Origin: CAJQQK01 sp965224225
GTDB lineage: Bacteria > Pseudomonadota > Alphaproteobacteria > Rhizobiales > Hyphomicrobiaceae
Assembly: GCA_965224225.1 (NCBI GenBank)
Contig: CBDCZF010000024.1
Coordinates: 1-64,000 of the forward strand
DNA: 64,000 nucleotides
Direction: 5' to 3'
Part shown: piece after piece, positions 17,197 to 24,997 of the stretch
Layout: each line of letters opens with the position of its first letter
Numbering within the stretch: position 1 is the stretch's first letter
Translations under genes and position numbers: made by a program
The notes under the pieces: model-generated
Databases searched by the model: none
Told to the model about the DNA's origin: nothing
Seen by the model: the letters and a program-made list of their open reading frames with translations, nothing else

Positions 17197-18471
17197 GTGG
17201 TTGAGCGTGTGCATCGTAACTCCAAGCGTCGCACACGAGATCGAGAGCGAAAGAGCTTGAAAACAGTGGCATCGGATCGAACGGCGAGCGCTCCCGTAGC
17301 GCGTCGAGTGCCGAAGGCCCCCTGGCGACGTGCGCGGTTGGCTGGCTTGGCGCTGGCCGGCTTGGTGTTGTCGGGAGGTTTGATCGGCTGTTCGTTCGTG
17401 CCGCGCGAAGGCCCGCTTGCCATCGAGATCGAGCAGCAAAGCTCAGAGAACGACTACGTAATTGTCGAAGTCGACGCCCAGATCGTTCACATGCTGGGCC
17501 AGGTCCACCCGGTCGGCCTGAAGCGGCGCTTCCTGCGCCCGACGAGCGGTGCGCCCCGCACCACGATCGGTGTCGGCGATGTGCTGGCGGTGACTATCTG
17601 GGAAGCGGGCGAGGGCGGCCTGTTTTCCAACCAGACTTCGAAGAGCGCCTCATTCCCGGCCGTCAAGGTCGACCGCAAAGGCACGATTTCGTTACCCTAC
17701 GCAGGCGTCGTGAAGGTTGCCGGCAAGACCGCACAGGCGGTCCAGAAGGCGGTTATAGAGCGCCTCGAAGGTCAGGCGATCCGCCCGCAGGTGATGGTCA
17801 CCACCGTCAAGAACGAGCACAACACCATCGTCGTCAACGGCGATGTGGCCAAGCCCGGCCGCTATCCGATTTCACTCGAGGGCGACCGATTGCTGGACGT
17901 GATCGCGGCAGCCGGCGGCACCAAGTTCCCGGCGCGTGAAACCTACGTGACGTTCATCCGCGGCAAGACCCGCGCCATGCAGCTCGTTACCGGCGTCATC
18001 GATGACCCGGAAGAGAACATTTACGTCGTCCGCGGCGACCGGGTTTATCTGAGCCACGATCCGAAGCGTTACACCGTGCTCGGCGCCGTCACCAAGCCCG
18101 GCATCTACATATTCCAATCGGCCAAGATCAACGTCCTCGAAGCCGTTGCAAGTGCCGGCGGGCTGCTCGACAGCCGCGCTGACTCGTCCGGCCTGTTCGT
18201 CTTCCGCTACGAGCGGCCAAGTACGCTGGACATGCTCGGCGTCCGTTACAACAAGACGATCAACGACCGCGTGCCGACGATTTACCGGATCGACATGTCG
18301 CATGCCAAATCCTACTTCTACGCCCAGTCGTTCCTGTTGAGCGACAAGGACTCGGTATTCGTCTCGAATGCCAAGGCGGTCGAAGTGTCTAAAGTTCTGC
18401 GCTTGCTCAATCAGGCAACATCGTCCGTTGGCAATGTGGTCGGCGCCGGCCGGCGCTTCAATGGCGACTGA
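17197..18471 (+). CDS. Polysaccharide export outer-membrane lipoprotein (Wza/KpsD family)
   Basis: The protein forms the outer-membrane exit channel for capsule or exopolysaccharide. A basic N-terminus precedes a hydrophobic stretch ending in the lipobox-like LIGC (about residue 65), so it should be a lipoprotein. The Poly_export domain follows (TTIGVGDVLAVTIWEAGEGG), then two or more SLBB-type beta-grasp segments (INGDVAKPGRYPI, VLGAVTKPGIYIF). The GTG start at 17197 gives an unusually long leader. Internal TTG or GTG codons near 17250-17270 would give a more ordinary signal peptide, so the start is uncertain. The KpsC-like and KpsS-like genes flank it. Confidence 0.88.
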   Translation: MVERVHRNSKRRTRDRERKSLKTVASDRTASAPVARRVPKAPWRRARLAGLALAGLVLSGGLIGCSFVPREGPLAIEIEQQSSENDYVIVEVDAQIVHMLGQVHPVGLKRRFLRPTSGAPRTTIGVGDVLAVTIWEAGEGGLFSNQTSKSASFPAVKVDRKGTISLPYAGVVKVAGKTAQAVQKAVIERLEGQAIRPQVMVTTVKNEHNTIVVNGDVAKPGRYPISLEGDRLLDVIAAAGGTKFPARETYVTFIRGKTRAMQLVTGVIDDPEENIYVVRGDRVYLSHDPKRYTVLGAVTKPGIYIFQSAKINVLEAVASAGGLLDSRADSSGLFVFRYERPSTLDMLGVRYNKTINDRVPTIYRIDMSHAKSYFYAQSFLLSDKDSVFVSNAKAVEVSKVLRLLNQATSSVGNVVGAGRRFNGD

Positions 18472-18498
18472 TCCACCGCTACGGTTACCTGCCTGAAT

Positions 18499-19773
18499 TC
18501 ACTTGATGGCTTGCGAAGCGCGGCTTGGCATCGTTGCAAGCCGGGGCGGTGGATCGACGAAGGCACCGGAGCCGTTGACCGCCTTGCCAGTCAACCGCTC
18601 GACACAAACCGGAATTGCCGCCGCCCGACCGGCCTTCGAAAAGAAATTCCCTTTGATCTGGATCGTGCCCGCCAACGCACGTACCAGGGCATCGGCAAGA
18701 TCACGGTCAGGCTTCGTCGGCGCGCTCCAAAAGCTGTCGAGATTACCCTGGTGGGTCAAACCATCGATATCGAACAGCGCGCCACCCAAGACCTTGGCGG
18801 GACGGCCCAGTACGATCGCGTGCATGCCAACGGTGCTGTTGATCAGTACCGTGCCTCGTGCACGCTGCAGAATGCGCTGCAGGTTGCCGCCGTCGATGTA
18901 GTGCACGCGCTCGCTGATCCCATTCGCCTCGGCAGCCGCCTTGACATGGCCCGGCCAACCCTCCCCGCCATTGTCCAGCGGATGGCACTTGAAGATTAGG
19001 TGGGCCGCCGAATCCGCGTTGTTAGCAAAGGAGGCAATGGCCTCGCGGATCGCATCACTTTGATGAGCAAACGGCGCGTTGCAGCGCAACTGATAGTCGT
19101 TCTGCAATTGCAGCGGAAACAGGAAGAATGGTGTGCGATTCCCGATGAGCTGCTGCACCAGACGATCGGCCCGTCGGCCTGAACGGAAGTCGAATTGTTT
19201 GGGAATGCCTGTGATGTATTCGACCAGGGGATTGTAGTAGCGATCCGAGCGATAATTCCAAAAGAACGCGTGCAGGAAGTAAGACGACAGATGGTAGAAA
19301 ACTTCGTGGGTCAGTTCCACGGCAATCGGGAAACTGAAGCGTGATTCGAGATCGGCCGGCCCGAACTGCGCGGCGATCTCGCGGATGCGGTCAGGATCGT
19401 TCGGAAAATGCGAACGCGTCGACATGCCGGTGCGCTCGAGCGTGATCCAGTCGGGACGCAGGTAGCCGAACTCATAGGTGATCGCGCGAATTCCCCGTTC
19501 TCTGGCAATCTCGGCTGCAACCTGGTGATAGGGCCGGCAATCGCCGTAATAGAGAATGTCGGTGATCTTCTCACGCTCCAGATAGTCACGGAGATAGCCG
19601 GCCCAGTCCTCGAACCGGCCCCGATAATTGGTAGCCGGACGGCCAAGCCAGTAGAGCCAGTCGCCAACGCAGAAATTGATTCTCAGGACGCGGCAGCCGG
19701 CAGCCTCCAGCGCACGGCCGAGATGGCGCGCGAAGGACGACGGGTGGCCCTGCAGGAAAAGAAATGTTTGCAA
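18499..19773 (-). CDS. KpsS-like capsule polysaccharide biosynthesis protein
   Basis: The 424-residue protein begins with FLFLQGHPSSFARHLGRAL, the typical start of KpsS/LipB-like capsule proteins. It also contains DILYYGDCRPYH, PFFLFPLQLQNDYQLR and INSTVGMHAIVLGRPAKVLG, all in family order. In group 2 capsule systems KpsS adds the first Kdo residue to the lipid acceptor and KpsC extends it. The gene converges on the wza-like gene with a gap of only 27 bases. The transporter genes kpsM, kpsT and kpsE are not in this window. Confidence 0.85.
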   Translation of the reverse strand: MQTFLFLQGHPSSFARHLGRALEAAGCRVLRINFCVGDWLYWLGRPATNYRGRFEDWAGYLRDYLEREKITDILYYGDCRPYHQVAAEIARERGIRAITYEFGYLRPDWITLERTGMSTRSHFPNDPDRIREIAAQFGPADLESRFSFPIAVELTHEVFYHLSSYFLHAFFWNYRSDRYYNPLVEYITGIPKQFDFRSGRRADRLVQQLIGNRTPFFLFPLQLQNDYQLRCNAPFAHQSDAIREAIASFANNADSAAHLIFKCHPLDNGGEGWPGHVKAAAEANGISERVHYIDGGNLQRILQRARGTVLINSTVGMHAIVLGRPAKVLGGALFDIDGLTHQGNLDSFWSAPTKPDRDLADALVRALAGTIQIKGNFFSKAGRAAAIPVCVERLTGKAVNGSGAFVDPPPRLATMPSRASQAIK

Positions 19774-20022
19774 TGATGCCGCCTTCTGAAAGCTGCAAAT
19801 CGAATACCGCGAGCCCGATCATACCACCGGCAGGGTCTAGCCCTTGCGTCTCACCACCACGTGGGCGTGGTCGCGAGAAGGGCAGGCTAGCCACCTACCG
19901 CCGCTCGACCCTCAACCCAATAGCCTGATCGAGTGCAATGTTGAAGAGACCAACCAAAGAGATCTGTTCTGCTGGCTGCTCTACCCGAACAGCACCGGGC
20001 CGGCGAGTGGTCGGCAAAGTGG

Positions 20023-21411
20023 CTAGTTCCTGGCCTTGGCAGCGACGAATGCGAGAAACCGGCTGATCCAGGGCATGGCGGTCGTGTGTCGCAGGTGGGT
20101 GAAACCGGCCAGCAGATTGTGCACGATCAGCCCGTCACGCCTGCCATCGATGCCGTGGCCGCGCCTGACGTCGTAGGCATAGGACAGCCCCTCGCCGACA
20201 TTTTCGAGTGATGCATAGTGAAACTCGTGAGCGGTGGTGATGCTGTGCGGGCCGCCCGCTGAACCGACCGTCGGCCAAGGCATACTGTCGCGCTCTCCGA
20301 GGCGGACATGGCCACGCCCCTGCGGTCTTTCATGCATCACGACATCGCCCGGCACGACACCGACCATTTCATGGGTCTTGCCCTGCCAACTGAGTGATCG
20401 CGACAGGTACATCAAACCGCCGCACTCGGCATAGGCGGGCATACCGGCCTCGATGGCACGCCTGATCGCCCCGCGCAGAGCGGCGTTGGCAGCAAGCGCC
20501 GGACCATGCATTTCGGGAAAGCCGCCGCCAATCAGCAGGCCATCAGCCTCGGGCAGGGCTTGATCGCGCAGCGTGTCGAACGGACGCAATTCGGCACCTG
20601 CAGCCTGCATCATTTCCAGGTCATCCGGATAGTAAAACCCGAACGCCGCATCGCTGGCGATCGCAATTCTGAGTGGCCACTGACAGACAGCAGGCGCCGG
20701 CCTCCCGGAGCATGGTGCCACCAGCGTCGGTGCGCTTCGAGCGATCTCCTTGACGCGCTCGATGTCGACGCTGTCACGGACGATGGCGGTGATCGCTCGG
20801 ATCTTGGTGTCGACAGCACCGATCTCACCTGGTGTCGTCAGGCCCAGATGTCTTTCGGTAATGCTGAGTGACGGATCGCGCCCGATTGCACCAAGCACAG
20901 GCAGATCGGTGTACTGCTCGACGGCCGCGCGCAACTTGCCCTCGTGGCGCGCGCCGCCGCAGCGGTTGAGAATAACGCCTTTGATCGCAACTTCCCAGTC
21001 GAATTGCTGATATCCGACCAGCAGCGGCGCGATACCCCTTGTCATGCCCACCGTATCGATCACCAGCACGACCGGCAATTTGAGCAGTTTGGCGAGCGCC
21101 GCATTGCTGTCAGCGCCCTCAGGATCGACGCCGTCATAGAGCCCCTTGTTGGCCTCGACCAATGCGATGTCGCTACCGGCCGCCCGTTTGTGGAACAGCG
21201 AGGCGATTTCATCGCCGCCCATCGTATTGAAATCGAGGTTGTAGCAGGGCTGCCCGGCGGCTCGTTGAAGCCACATCGGATCGATGTAATCGGGGCCCTT
21301 TTTGAACGGCTGCACGCGCGTGCCGGCATCAGCCATCGCGGCCGCCAGGCCGAGCGACACGGTGGTCTTACCCGACGATTTATGCGCAGCGGAAATCAGC
21401 AACCGCGCCAT
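20023..21411 (-). CDS. dsrN: DsrN, sirohaem-precursor amidase (cobyrinate a,c-diamide synthase family)
   Basis: The protein has an ATP-binding SAAHKSSGKTT at the N-terminus and a glutaminase half with AECGGLMYLSRSL carrying the catalytic Cys, as in CobB/CbiA. Taken alone it would be called a cobyrinic acid a,c-diamide synthase. However, it ends the dsr operon, no other cobalamin gene is present, and dsrN occupies this place in known operons. DsrN is thought to amidate the sirohaem-type prosthetic group of DsrAB. GTG GTG ATG lie in a row at 21417-21409; I chose the ATG at 21411. The GTG at 21417 abuts the preceding stop. Confidence 0.85.
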   Translation of the reverse strand: MARLLISAAHKSSGKTTVSLGLAAAMADAGTRVQPFKKGPDYIDPMWLQRAAGQPCYNLDFNTMGGDEIASLFHKRAAGSDIALVEANKGLYDGVDPEGADSNAALAKLLKLPVVLVIDTVGMTRGIAPLLVGYQQFDWEVAIKGVILNRCGGARHEGKLRAAVEQYTDLPVLGAIGRDPSLSITERHLGLTTPGEIGAVDTKIRAITAIVRDSVDIERVKEIARSAPTLVAPCSGRPAPAVCQWPLRIAIASDAAFGFYYPDDLEMMQAAGAELRPFDTLRDQALPEADGLLIGGGFPEMHGPALAANAALRGAIRRAIEAGMPAYAECGGLMYLSRSLSWQGKTHEMVGVVPGDVVMHERPQGRGHVRLGERDSMPWPTVGSAGGPHSITTAHEFHYASLENVGEGLSYAYDVRRGHGIDGRRDGLIVHNLLAGFTHLRHTTAMPWISRFLAFVAAKARN

Positions 21412-21417
21412 CACCAC

Positions 21418-22431
21418 TCACACAGCCAGCGGCAGGCGGCTCTTGTCGCGCTCGGCCCACATGTCTTCGGCCATGGCCTGGGCCTCCTCAATACTCGCCG
21501 CGCGGCCCAACGCCTTGAGCACGATGGCAAGTGTGCCGGTAACCGCGGCCCGGGCATATTCAATGTCGTTTTCGCCACGCCATACAGCAATGAGTTGGGA
21601 GAGATCCATCTCCTCGTCGGGCGCCTGGCGCGGCTCGGGCAGGATCGGCGGCCAGCGTTCGACGTCGACCTCGCCGTTGTGCACTGTGCGCACCTCACAC
21701 GGCTTGTTGGGCCGGCGCTCGATCTCACCGCCCTCGCCACGAAACACCGCCATGTCGCGTTGATCTAGCAGCAGCGCCGCGCCCTGATGGATCGCCATAT
21801 AGCTTGGATGGAAAATGCCCTGCATCATGCATTGCGCCTGGAACGGGTTGATCATGCGCGCAAGCGTATGGACCGGCGATCTGAGCCCGAGAATTGGGCG
21901 CAACTCGATCAGTTCCTTGAGCCGCGGCGACAGGTTCTCGAGCGGCACGTAGGCGAAATTATTCTGGGCAATGTGGACACCGGCCTGCGCAAGATTGGCA
22001 GCAACGGGGATGCCCAGCCCCTCGAGGCAATCGCGCGTATAAATCCGGCCCGGCGTGTGCCCTTCGGTGCCGTGCATGAAGACCCGGTAGCCATTGCGCG
22101 CGAGCAGCAGGGCCGCAAGCAGGAACCAGGGCAGCTGCCGGCGCTTGCCCGCGTAAGACGACCAGTCGACATCGACTTGCGGTACGGCATCGGGAACGTC
22201 GAGCGCCTTCTGGACGGCGCGAACGAAGCCTGCGATTTCCTCCGGTGCCTCTTCCTTGACACGCAGCAGCATCATGAAGGCACCGACCTGCTCGGGCAGC
22301 ACGTCACCCCGCAGGATCATCGCCATGGCCTCTTCGGCTTCTTCGATCGTCAGCGAGCGCGTCAGCGTCTTGCCCCGCCCGAGGATGGCGACGAATTTGG
22401 CGAAGGGATGTGGTTCGTTCATAGCCATCAT
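21418..22431 (-). CDS. TrpD2/YbiB-like glycosyltransferase-family protein inside the dsr operon
   Basis: The 337-residue protein has the fold and motifs of anthranilate phosphoribosyltransferase relatives. An N-terminal helical domain (LTIEEAEEAMAMILRGDVLPEQVGAFMMLLR) precedes a catalytic-like domain with HGTEGHTPGRIYT in place of the phosphoribosyl loop. YbiB-type members lack TrpD activity and bind nucleic acid. It lies between dsrP and dsrN with no gap to dsrN, so it should be cotranscribed. No role in sulfur oxidation is established to my knowledge. It may act in regulation or cofactor handling, which is inference. Confidence 0.75.
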   Translation of the reverse strand: MMAMNEPHPFAKFVAILGRGKTLTRSLTIEEAEEAMAMILRGDVLPEQVGAFMMLLRVKEEAPEEIAGFVRAVQKALDVPDAVPQVDVDWSSYAGKRRQLPWFLLAALLLARNGYRVFMHGTEGHTPGRIYTRDCLEGLGIPVAANLAQAGVHIAQNNFAYVPLENLSPRLKELIELRPILGLRSPVHTLARMINPFQAQCMMQGIFHPSYMAIHQGAALLLDQRDMAVFRGEGGEIERRPNKPCEVRTVHNGEVDVERWPPILPEPRQAPDEEMDLSQLIAVWRGENDIEYARAAVTGTLAIVLKALGRAASIEEAQAMAEDMWAERDKSRLPLAV

Positions 22432-22473
22432 GGCTTATACTCAGCGTTGTTCTGAAAATGCTCGTTGAGGCAA

Positions 22474-23664
22474 CTAACTTGCATCGACGACTTCGTCGGC
22501 GAGCGAGACCGGCAAGAAAGGCAGTGCCTTCATGCCGACCACGGCGATCGCCAGTGCAACAGCAATGCCGCCGATGCCGAGGCCGATTTCGGGCAGGCTC
22601 GGCGCATAGCCCGCAACCGTACCATCATGATAACTGCTGGTCACTTCCATTCCCGGAAACAGGACCAGCGGATAGGCCTGGCCGCCGATCACGATGACAT
22701 AAAGCTGCGCAAAGCCGCCGATGATCACCAGCACCGCAGCAAGTGCAATGGTCGCGCGCGAGGGGCTGACCAGGAACACCAGAGCGATCGGGATCAGGCC
22801 GCCCATGACGACCTGAACGGTCCAGAACAATGTCGTGTAGATGCCGCCGTCGCTCAGGATGAAGCGTTCGATGCCGGCATGTTCCGCCGCGTAGAGGTTC
22901 GTCAGGTGCTGGGCGGCCGTGAAATAGAGTACCGCAGCCGCAAATACGCCGAGGAGACGGGCTAGCCGGTTGAGCAGGCTGTCGCCCAGTTCGCGCCCCG
23001 TCGCCGCATAGGTCGCCATCGTAATCAGAATGAAACAGGCAAGCCCCAATACCAGCGACATCGCGATGAACAACGGCGCCATGATTGCGGCATCGTAGGC
23101 CTGACGCGCAACCAGCCAGCCGAAGATCGAACCGGTCCCGGTTGTCAGAATCAAACGCCAGACGAAGGCGAACGAGCCGACGGCCTTGACGTGGCCCCCG
23201 AGCCGGCGCTCCATCTGCACGAACAGGTAGGCAGCGACGATCACCAGGAAGCCGACGTAGAGGAAGATGTTCCAGGCAAAGATCGACTTGAAGTTGAACG
23301 TCGTCATGGCAACGACCAGGCGATCGGGCCGGCCGAGATCGAGCACCAGGATCAGCAAGCCGCCCACCAAAAGCGCAATCGCAAGCAGACCGGAAAGCCG
23401 CGCAATAGGCTTGTAGGGACCGCGGCCAAACACCGAGGCGATCGAGGCAACGTTCAAGACACCCGAGGCGGAAACGATCAGAAAGATCGCGAAGACGTGC
23501 GGCATACCCCAGACGATGCGGTTGGTCATGCCGGTGACGACGTGGCCGTGATGCTCCATGTACCAGGCCGAAGCCGCACCGATCGCGATCAGTCCGCCAA
23601 GAACGGCGAGGACCCCGATCAACCCGTTGTCCCACTCGATCACCGTATATTTCGCGCGTTTCAT
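22474..23664 (-). CDS. dsrP: DsrP, NrfD-like membrane quinone-interacting subunit
   Basis: The protein is almost entirely hydrophobic, with about ten membrane helices, and belongs to the NrfD/PsrC family of quinone-reacting subunits. It pairs with the iron-sulfur protein DsrO and the cytochrome DsrJ in the DsrMKJOP complex, which links sulfur oxidation to the quinone pool. I start it at ATG 23664; GTG at 23670 is an alternative, and neither has a strong ribosome site. It follows dsrO with a gap of about ten bases. Confidence 0.92.
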   Translation of the reverse strand: MKRAKYTVIEWDNGLIGVLAVLGGLIAIGAASAWYMEHHGHVVTGMTNRIVWGMPHVFAIFLIVSASGVLNVASIASVFGRGPYKPIARLSGLLAIALLVGGLLILVLDLGRPDRLVVAMTTFNFKSIFAWNIFLYVGFLVIVAAYLFVQMERRLGGHVKAVGSFAFVWRLILTTGTGSIFGWLVARQAYDAAIMAPLFIAMSLVLGLACFILITMATYAATGRELGDSLLNRLARLLGVFAAAVLYFTAAQHLTNLYAAEHAGIERFILSDGGIYTTLFWTVQVVMGGLIPIALVFLVSPSRATIALAAVLVIIGGFAQLYVIVIGGQAYPLVLFPGMEVTSSYHDGTVAGYAPSLPEIGLGIGGIAVALAIAVVGMKALPFLPVSLADEVVDAS

Positions 23665-23676
23665 GGACACTGACCG

Positions 23677-24495
23677 TTACAGGTTCTGATAGCGCACGCC
23701 TGGATCCAGGCCGAGGTCGGCACGAACCTGGGTGGTTCGATATGTAGCGACGCGCTTGGCAATTTCGCTATTCGGATCGTTGAGGTCGCCGAACAGCAGG
23801 GCACCATGGCCGGCCGCGTCACAGGCCTCGACGCAGGCAGGCGTGCCGCCGGCATCGACGCGGTGCACGCACAAGGTGCACGATTCCACGGTACCCTTGC
23901 CGCGCGGCGCATGTGACTTTTGATCTTCGAGCGGTTCGTGAATGAAGGAACGTGCATTGTAGGGACAGGCCATCATGCAATAACGGCAGCCGATGCAGAT
24001 GTGCTTGTCGACCAGCACGATGCCGTCGGCGCGCTTGAACGAAGCGCCCGTCGGGCAGACGTCGACGCAAGGCGGGCTCGCGCAGTGCTGGCACATCATC
24101 GGCAGCGACTGCTTCTGGCCGGTCTTCTTATCCGAGATCGTCACCTTGCGGATCCATTGCGCGTCGGTCTTGGACCCGTCACTGCTCTGCCAGCCGTTCT
24201 CCTTGGCGCACGCGGTCACGCATTCCGTGCAGCCGTCGGCGCACTTGTTGACGTCGACCAGCATGCCCCAGCGCACCTTGGAGGTCACAGGCTGTTCTGG
24301 GTTGCGCGCTTCGCTCGGGGCCGCACCATAAGTGTGCAGCATGACGCCCGGTGCCAGCGCCACGACGGCGGTGGCGGCGCCTGAGCGCAGAAACGCGCGG
24401 CGCGACGGCTCCGGCTGGTGACCGGATGCGCCCCCCGAGCTCATCCGGTCTCCATCAGGTCCGCGCGCATCATGCTCCCTGTTCACAAAACTCAT
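23677..24495 (-). CDS. dsrO: DsrO, periplasmic iron-sulfur protein with Tat signal
   Basis: The start at 24495 overlaps the dsrJ stop (ATGA), showing coupling. The N-terminus has a twin-arginine signal, SRRAFLRSGAATAVVALAPG, so the folded protein is exported by Tat. Several ferredoxin-type Cys clusters follow (CADGCTECVTAC, CQHCASPPCVDVCPTG, CIGCRYCMMACPYNARSF, and a later CTLCVHR). This gives up to four [4Fe-4S] centres as in other DsrO and HmeA-like proteins. It should pass electrons between DsrJ and DsrP at the outer face of the membrane. Confidence 0.93.
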   Translation of the reverse strand: MSFVNREHDARGPDGDRMSSGGASGHQPEPSRRAFLRSGAATAVVALAPGVMLHTYGAAPSEARNPEQPVTSKVRWGMLVDVNKCADGCTECVTACAKENGWQSSDGSKTDAQWIRKVTISDKKTGQKQSLPMMCQHCASPPCVDVCPTGASFKRADGIVLVDKHICIGCRYCMMACPYNARSFIHEPLEDQKSHAPRGKGTVESCTLCVHRVDAGGTPACVEACDAAGHGALLFGDLNDPNSEIAKRVATYRTTQVRADLGLDPGVRYQNL

Positions 24496-24989
24496 CGCTG
24501 CACCTCCCGCAGATAGGCGGCCAGACGGGCGATTTCGGCGGCCTCTTGTCCCGCCGATGACTGCTTGCCGGCGGCTGCATCGGCCGCGGGACGCGAAGCA
24601 TGACACTGGAAGCAGTCGACCCTGACGGCTGCATAATCATGGCAGCTCCGGCAGAAATGCTTGGGATCTTTGACCGTCACGGGCTTACCGTCGGAACCCT
24701 CGACGGCGTGACAATCGATGCATTCCTTCAAGGCAAAGCGCTTCGTGCGGATACCTTCGTGCACGGTGGCATCGCGCTTGTGGTCGAGCATGTCCATGTG
24801 ATTGCGGCGCATGAAGTCGGTGTCGGCGACACACTTGTCGCCCTTACCCTTTGCCGGCTTGGGCACTGGCACGCGCCCTGCCTGGGCCATCTGTGCCGCA
24901 GCCGTTCCGTCACCGAGCGGCGCGACACCCGGCACAGCCATCACAAGCGCTGCCGCCGCCAACACGAGAATGAACCTGCCACGGAACAT
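24492..24989 (-). CDS. dsrJ: DsrJ, periplasmic triheme cytochrome c
   Basis: The start at 24989 puts a signal peptide or anchor (MFRGRFILVLAAAALVMAVP) at the N-terminus; the frame extends upstream inside dsrL but that part is a shadow. The 165-residue protein has exactly three heme sites: CIDCH (90-94), CRSCH (113-117) and CFQCH (126-130). Cys53 in KCVADTDFM lies where the unusual His/Cys axial ligand of DsrJ is found in Allochromatium. DsrJ is a periplasmic part of DsrMKJOP and may also act on sulfur substrates. It overlaps dsrO by four bases. Confidence 0.93.
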   Translation of the reverse strand: MFRGRFILVLAAAALVMAVPGVAPLGDGTAAAQMAQAGRVPVPKPAKGKGDKCVADTDFMRRNHMDMLDHKRDATVHEGIRTKRFALKECIDCHAVEGSDGKPVTVKDPKHFCRSCHDYAAVRVDCFQCHASRPAADAAAGKQSSAGQEAAEIARLAAYLREVQR

Positions 24990-24997
24990 GATCGTAG

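Noticed and set aside
20023..21411. Vitamin B12 synthesis gene with possible cobalamin riboswitch
   Set aside because: No B12-box or riboswitch-like structure was seen, no other cobalamin gene is present, and the operon context supports dsrN.
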